Notes under the pieces: model-generated
What the model saw: the letters and a program-made list of their open reading frames with translations, nothing else
Databases searched by the model: none
What the model was told of the DNA's origin: nothing
Source of the DNA: Candidatus Contubernalis alkalaceticus
GTDB lineage: Bacteria > Bacillota > Dethiobacteria > SKNC01
NCBI RefSeq assembly: GCF_022558445.1
Contig: NZ_CP054699.1
Coordinates: 2,248,001-2,312,000 of the forward strand
Direction: 5' to 3'
Length of the DNA stretch: 64,000 nucleotides
Shown: piece after piece, positions 61,645 to 64,000 of the stretch
Layout: the number at the start of each line of letters is the position of its first letter
Numbering within the stretch: position 1 is the first letter of the stretch
Translations under genes and position numbers: made by a program

Positions 61645-62823
61645 TTATTTAAGGCCGGTATGAAGACCAACTTCTGTACTCCTCTCTTTTCTCTTTTTAG
61701 GTTTCGGACCGTAATACTGATAATAGTGGACTTTGATATTTCCGTTGTATAGTTTTCTCCTTTTGGTGGCCCTTTCACCCAAAAGACTTTCAAAATCCGG
61801 ATGAGAGCTTAAAATATAATAAGACCAAGTATCAAATTCTTTTAAAAACTTTCCCAGCTCCCGATACATACTCTCTACCTCTTTTAATTGACCCAGACGT
61901 TCTCCATAGGGGGGGTTGCATATAAATTTACCATATTTTTTCCTGGAACGAAATTCATTAAAAGACATTTTTTGAAAGTGGATCCCTTGATCTACTCCGG
62001 CTTCAAAGGCATTCTTGCGGGCTAACCCTAAAACCTTCTCATTAATGTCTGTACCTATTATTTCTAACGGCTGGTCAAATTTTGCCAGGTCATGAGTCTC
62101 CTTTCTAGCCGTTCTCCACACCTGACGGGGTATGTTGGGCCAGCTTTCTGAAACGAACTCCCGGTTCATGCCGGGTGCCACATTTTGCCCAATTAGAGCC
62201 GCTTCAATAGGAATAGTCCCGGAACCACAAAAAGGATCTACCAGAATCATGTCGGCCCTCCAATGGGACAGTTTAATCAAGGCTGCTGCCAGGGTCTCCT
62301 TTAACGGGGCAAAACTGGAAAGTTCCCGATATCCTCTTTTGTGAAGTCCTGCACCGGTGGTATCCAGAGTTAAAACAGCAGTATCTTTTAAAAGAGCCAC
62401 TTCTATCTTGTAAAGAGGGCCTTTTTCTTCGAACCACTGACTTCTATATTTTTTTTTCATACTTTCTACTACAGCCTTTTTAACGATAGCCTGACAGTCC
62501 GACACACTGAACAAACCGGACTTCACCGACTTACCCTCTACTGGAAATTCTGCATCCCCGGGAATCAGTTCCGGCCAAGGAAGAGCTTTAGTCTGCTCAA
62601 AAAGCTCTTCAAAGGTCACCGCTTTAAACTCTCCTACTTTTAGGCGAACCCGGTCTGCCACCCGCAGCCATAAATTAGCCCGGCACAGCGCCTCCCAGTC
62701 ACCTAAAAAGGTGACTTTACCGTTTTCTACCTTAATATCCTTATAACCTAAGTCTTTTACCTCTTCAGCCACAACGGCCTCTAAACCAAAGGTAGAGGTT
62801 GCAATCAGTTCCAGGTAAGACAT
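61645..62823 (-). CDS. THUMP-domain RNA N2-guanine methyltransferase
   Basis: A 392-aa methyltransferase of the RlmL/YpsC type that methylates N2 of guanosine in 23S rRNA. N-terminal ferredoxin-like and THUMP regions (STFGLEAVVAEEVKDLG, KVEVALL-type strand), then a Rossmann domain with motif I VDPFCGSGTIPIEAALIG and catalytic NPPYGERLG. The C-terminal tail KPKKRKER is basic. It stands alone between the decayed block and glgA. The exact guanosine target is by analogy. Confidence 0.93.
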   Translation of the reverse strand: MSYLELIATSTFGLEAVVAEEVKDLGYKDIKVENGKVTFLGDWEALCRANLWLRVADRVRLKVGEFKAVTFEELFEQTKALPWPELIPGDAEFPVEGKSVKSGLFSVSDCQAIVKKAVVESMKKKYRSQWFEEKGPLYKIEVALLKDTAVLTLDTTGAGLHKRGYRELSSFAPLKETLAAALIKLSHWRADMILVDPFCGSGTIPIEAALIGQNVAPGMNREFVSESWPNIPRQVWRTARKETHDLAKFDQPLEIIGTDINEKVLGLARKNAFEAGVDQGIHFQKMSFNEFRSRKKYGKFICNPPYGERLGQLKEVESMYRELGKFLKEFDTWSYYILSSHPDFESLLGERATKRRKLYNGNIKVHYYQYYGPKPKKRKERSTEVGLHTGLK

Positions 62824-62886
62824 TGTAGTTACACTCCTGACAGTCTTATATATTTTGTATTTCCAAAAAAATAAGCAATTAAAAAT

Positions 62887-64000
62887 TTAATGATCCAATT
62901 TGCCTTTGGATGGATTTACCAGTTTCTTATACAGTTCCACATACTCTGCGGCAGATTTTTCCCAGCTGTAATCTACTTTGGTAGCATTTGTTATAATCTT
63001 TGTCCAAACTTTCTTTTGGTGATAAAAATAAACTGCCCTCCTTATAGTATGAAGCATGTCATGGGCATTTATGTTAGAAAAGCTAAAACCATTACCTTCC
63101 CCGGTATATTCATTATAAGATTGTATTGTATCTTTTAACCCCCCGGTTTCCCTGACTATCGGTATAGATCCATAGCGTAAAGCGATTAACTGTCCAATAC
63201 CACAGGGCTCAAAAATAGAAGGCATAAGAAACAAATCAGACCCGGCATATATCTTACGAGCTAAGGAATCAGCAAACATAATATTTACAGACATTTTATC
63301 TGAAAACAGACGGGACTTCTCCAGTAATTTTTTTTCATAACCATATTCCCCGGTTCCTAGCACTACCAGTTGAACATCCATATCCAATATTTCATCTAGA
63401 ACTCCAATAATAAGGTCCAAACCCTTTTGCTCCACTAATCGGGATACTAAAGCAATCATCGGTATGTCGGCATTTTGAGGAAGGTTTAATAATTCCTGGA
63501 GCTTTAACTTGTTTTTTTGTTTTTTTTGAAGTGACCTGCGGAAAGGGAAAAAAACTTCAGGGTCAGTCAAGGGATCATAGACTTCATAATCTATTCCATT
63601 AATAATACCGTATAGATCCTGGCTCCTTTTTTTAAGTATGCCCTCCATTTTTACTCCATAGAATGGACTTTTTATCTCCTGGGCATAAGTTCTGCTTACA
63701 GTGGTTAAACAGTCGGAAAATACCAGACCGGCTTTTAAAAAATTTACTTGACCAAAAAATTCTACTCCCTCTGGAGTAAAAAATTCATCTCCTAAATCCA
63801 ACAGCTCATATAATACCTTTTTCGGGTAAATCCCCTGATAGTTTAAATTATGTATGGTGCAGACAGTACGAATATTTTTATAAAAAGGATTATCGATAAA
63901 ATGGGTTTTTAAAAAAAGACTGATTAACCCCGCATGCCAATCATGACAGTGAATAATATCTGGAGATAAACCCAAGTAAGGAAGGCTCTCCAAAACACCT
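62887..64000 (-). CDS. glgA: Glycogen synthase, N-terminus beyond window
   Basis: The C-terminal 370 residues of a GT5 ADP-glucose glycogen synthase. Visible: DIIHCHDWHAGLISLFLK, TIHNLNYQGIYPKKVL, VSRLVEQKGLDLI, and the acceptor-site motif MPSIFEPCGIGQLIALRYGSIPIVRETGGL with both catalytic Glu positions. The frame runs off the right edge, so about 110 residues including the KxGGL ADP-glucose-binding start are missing. No other glg gene is in the window. Confidence 0.93.
   Translation of the reverse strand, partial: GVLESLPYLGLSPDIIHCHDWHAGLISLFLKTHFIDNPFYKNIRTVCTIHNLNYQGIYPKKVLYELLDLGDEFFTPEGVEFFGQVNFLKAGLVFSDCLTTVSRTYAQEIKSPFYGVKMEGILKKRSQDLYGIINGIDYEVYDPLTDPEVFFPFRRSLQKKQKNKLKLQELLNLPQNADIPMIALVSRLVEQKGLDLIIGVLDEILDMDVQLVVLGTGEYGYEKKLLEKSRLFSDKMSVNIMFADSLARKIYAGSDLFLMPSIFEPCGIGQLIALRYGSIPIVRETGGLKDTIQSYNEYTGEGNGFSFSNINAHDMLHTIRRAVYFYHQKKVWTKIITNATKVDYSWEKSAAEYVELYKKLVNPSKGKLDH

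Overview
The window reads as a chromosomal segment of an anaerobic, endospore-forming, Gram-positive bacterium of the Clostridia (Firmicutes). Evidence: sporulation genes yunB, ytxC and a Spo0E-like gene; T-box leaders on pheST and thrS; a Firmicutes-type infC-rpmI-rplT operon behind an L20-type leader; the redox repressor Rex; heterodisulfide-reductase-like HdrBC; [NiFe]-hydrogenase maturation genes hypCD; and a group III type nitrogenase cluster containing nifI1 and nifI2. I cannot name a species from the sequence alone.

Layout. 1-10 kb: a small secreted protein whose frame is cut by an in-frame TGA, a saccharopine-dehydrogenase-like oxidoreductase, a decayed ybjQ remnant, yunB, tyrS, a class A penicillin-binding protein (the only + strand gene here) and mutS2. 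10-24 kb: a long run of minus-strand housekeeping genes: mpg, cvpA, zapA, pheT, pheS (T-box), trmH-type methylase, ktrA, ktrB, rplT, rpmI, infC (AUU start), thrS (T-box), a DUF445 protein and ytxC. 24-26.5 kb: tRNA-Val(GAC) and a complete IS1634-family element bounded by an exact 60-bp direct repeat that carries the tRNA promoter. 26.6-38.4 kb: one minus-strand operon nifH-nifI1-nifI2-nifD-nifK-nifE-nifN-nifB-fdx-anfO-modA-modB-modC, preceded by a leader of about 300 nt that contains an intrinsic terminator and by a sigma-A type promoter with two palindromes. 38.9-46 kb: a Gfo/Idh/MocA oxidoreductase with a probable AUA start, hypD, hypC, a ZIP metal transporter, a small membrane protein and a two-component system. 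46-50 kb: small secreted/membrane proteins, an MFS transporter, a site-2 protease with CBS domains and a previously unlisted 57-aa Spo0E-like gene. 50-56.4 kb: six tRNA genes, rex, a polyprenyl diphosphate synthase, hdrBC, malic enzyme and mnmM. 56.4-64 kb: DUF421 protein, CPA2 antiporter, glutaredoxin, a kinase-like/nuclease-like fusion paired with hpt, a THUMP methyltransferase and a truncated glgA.

How the genes work together. The nif operon supplies the Fe protein (NifH), MoFe protein (NifDK), the cofactor scaffold NifEN, the radical SAM enzyme NifB, two PII-like post-translational regulators, an accessory [2Fe-2S] ferredoxin-like protein, an AnfO-family protein and molybdate import (ModABC). 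HypCD next to it would serve [NiFe]-hydrogenase maturation and possibly recycle hydrogen. HdrBC and Rex fit an anaerobic redox metabolism.

Most interesting structures not explained by ordinary genes: (1) the nifH leader with a terminator hairpin and two promoter-proximal palindromes; (2) a dispersed two-hairpin repeat of about 125 bp in five full copies and one partial copy; (3) the kinase-like/PD-(D/E)XK-like fusion in front of hpt; (4) the IS1634 insertion that duplicated a tRNA promoter; and (5) several noncanonical or interrupted starts and frames.
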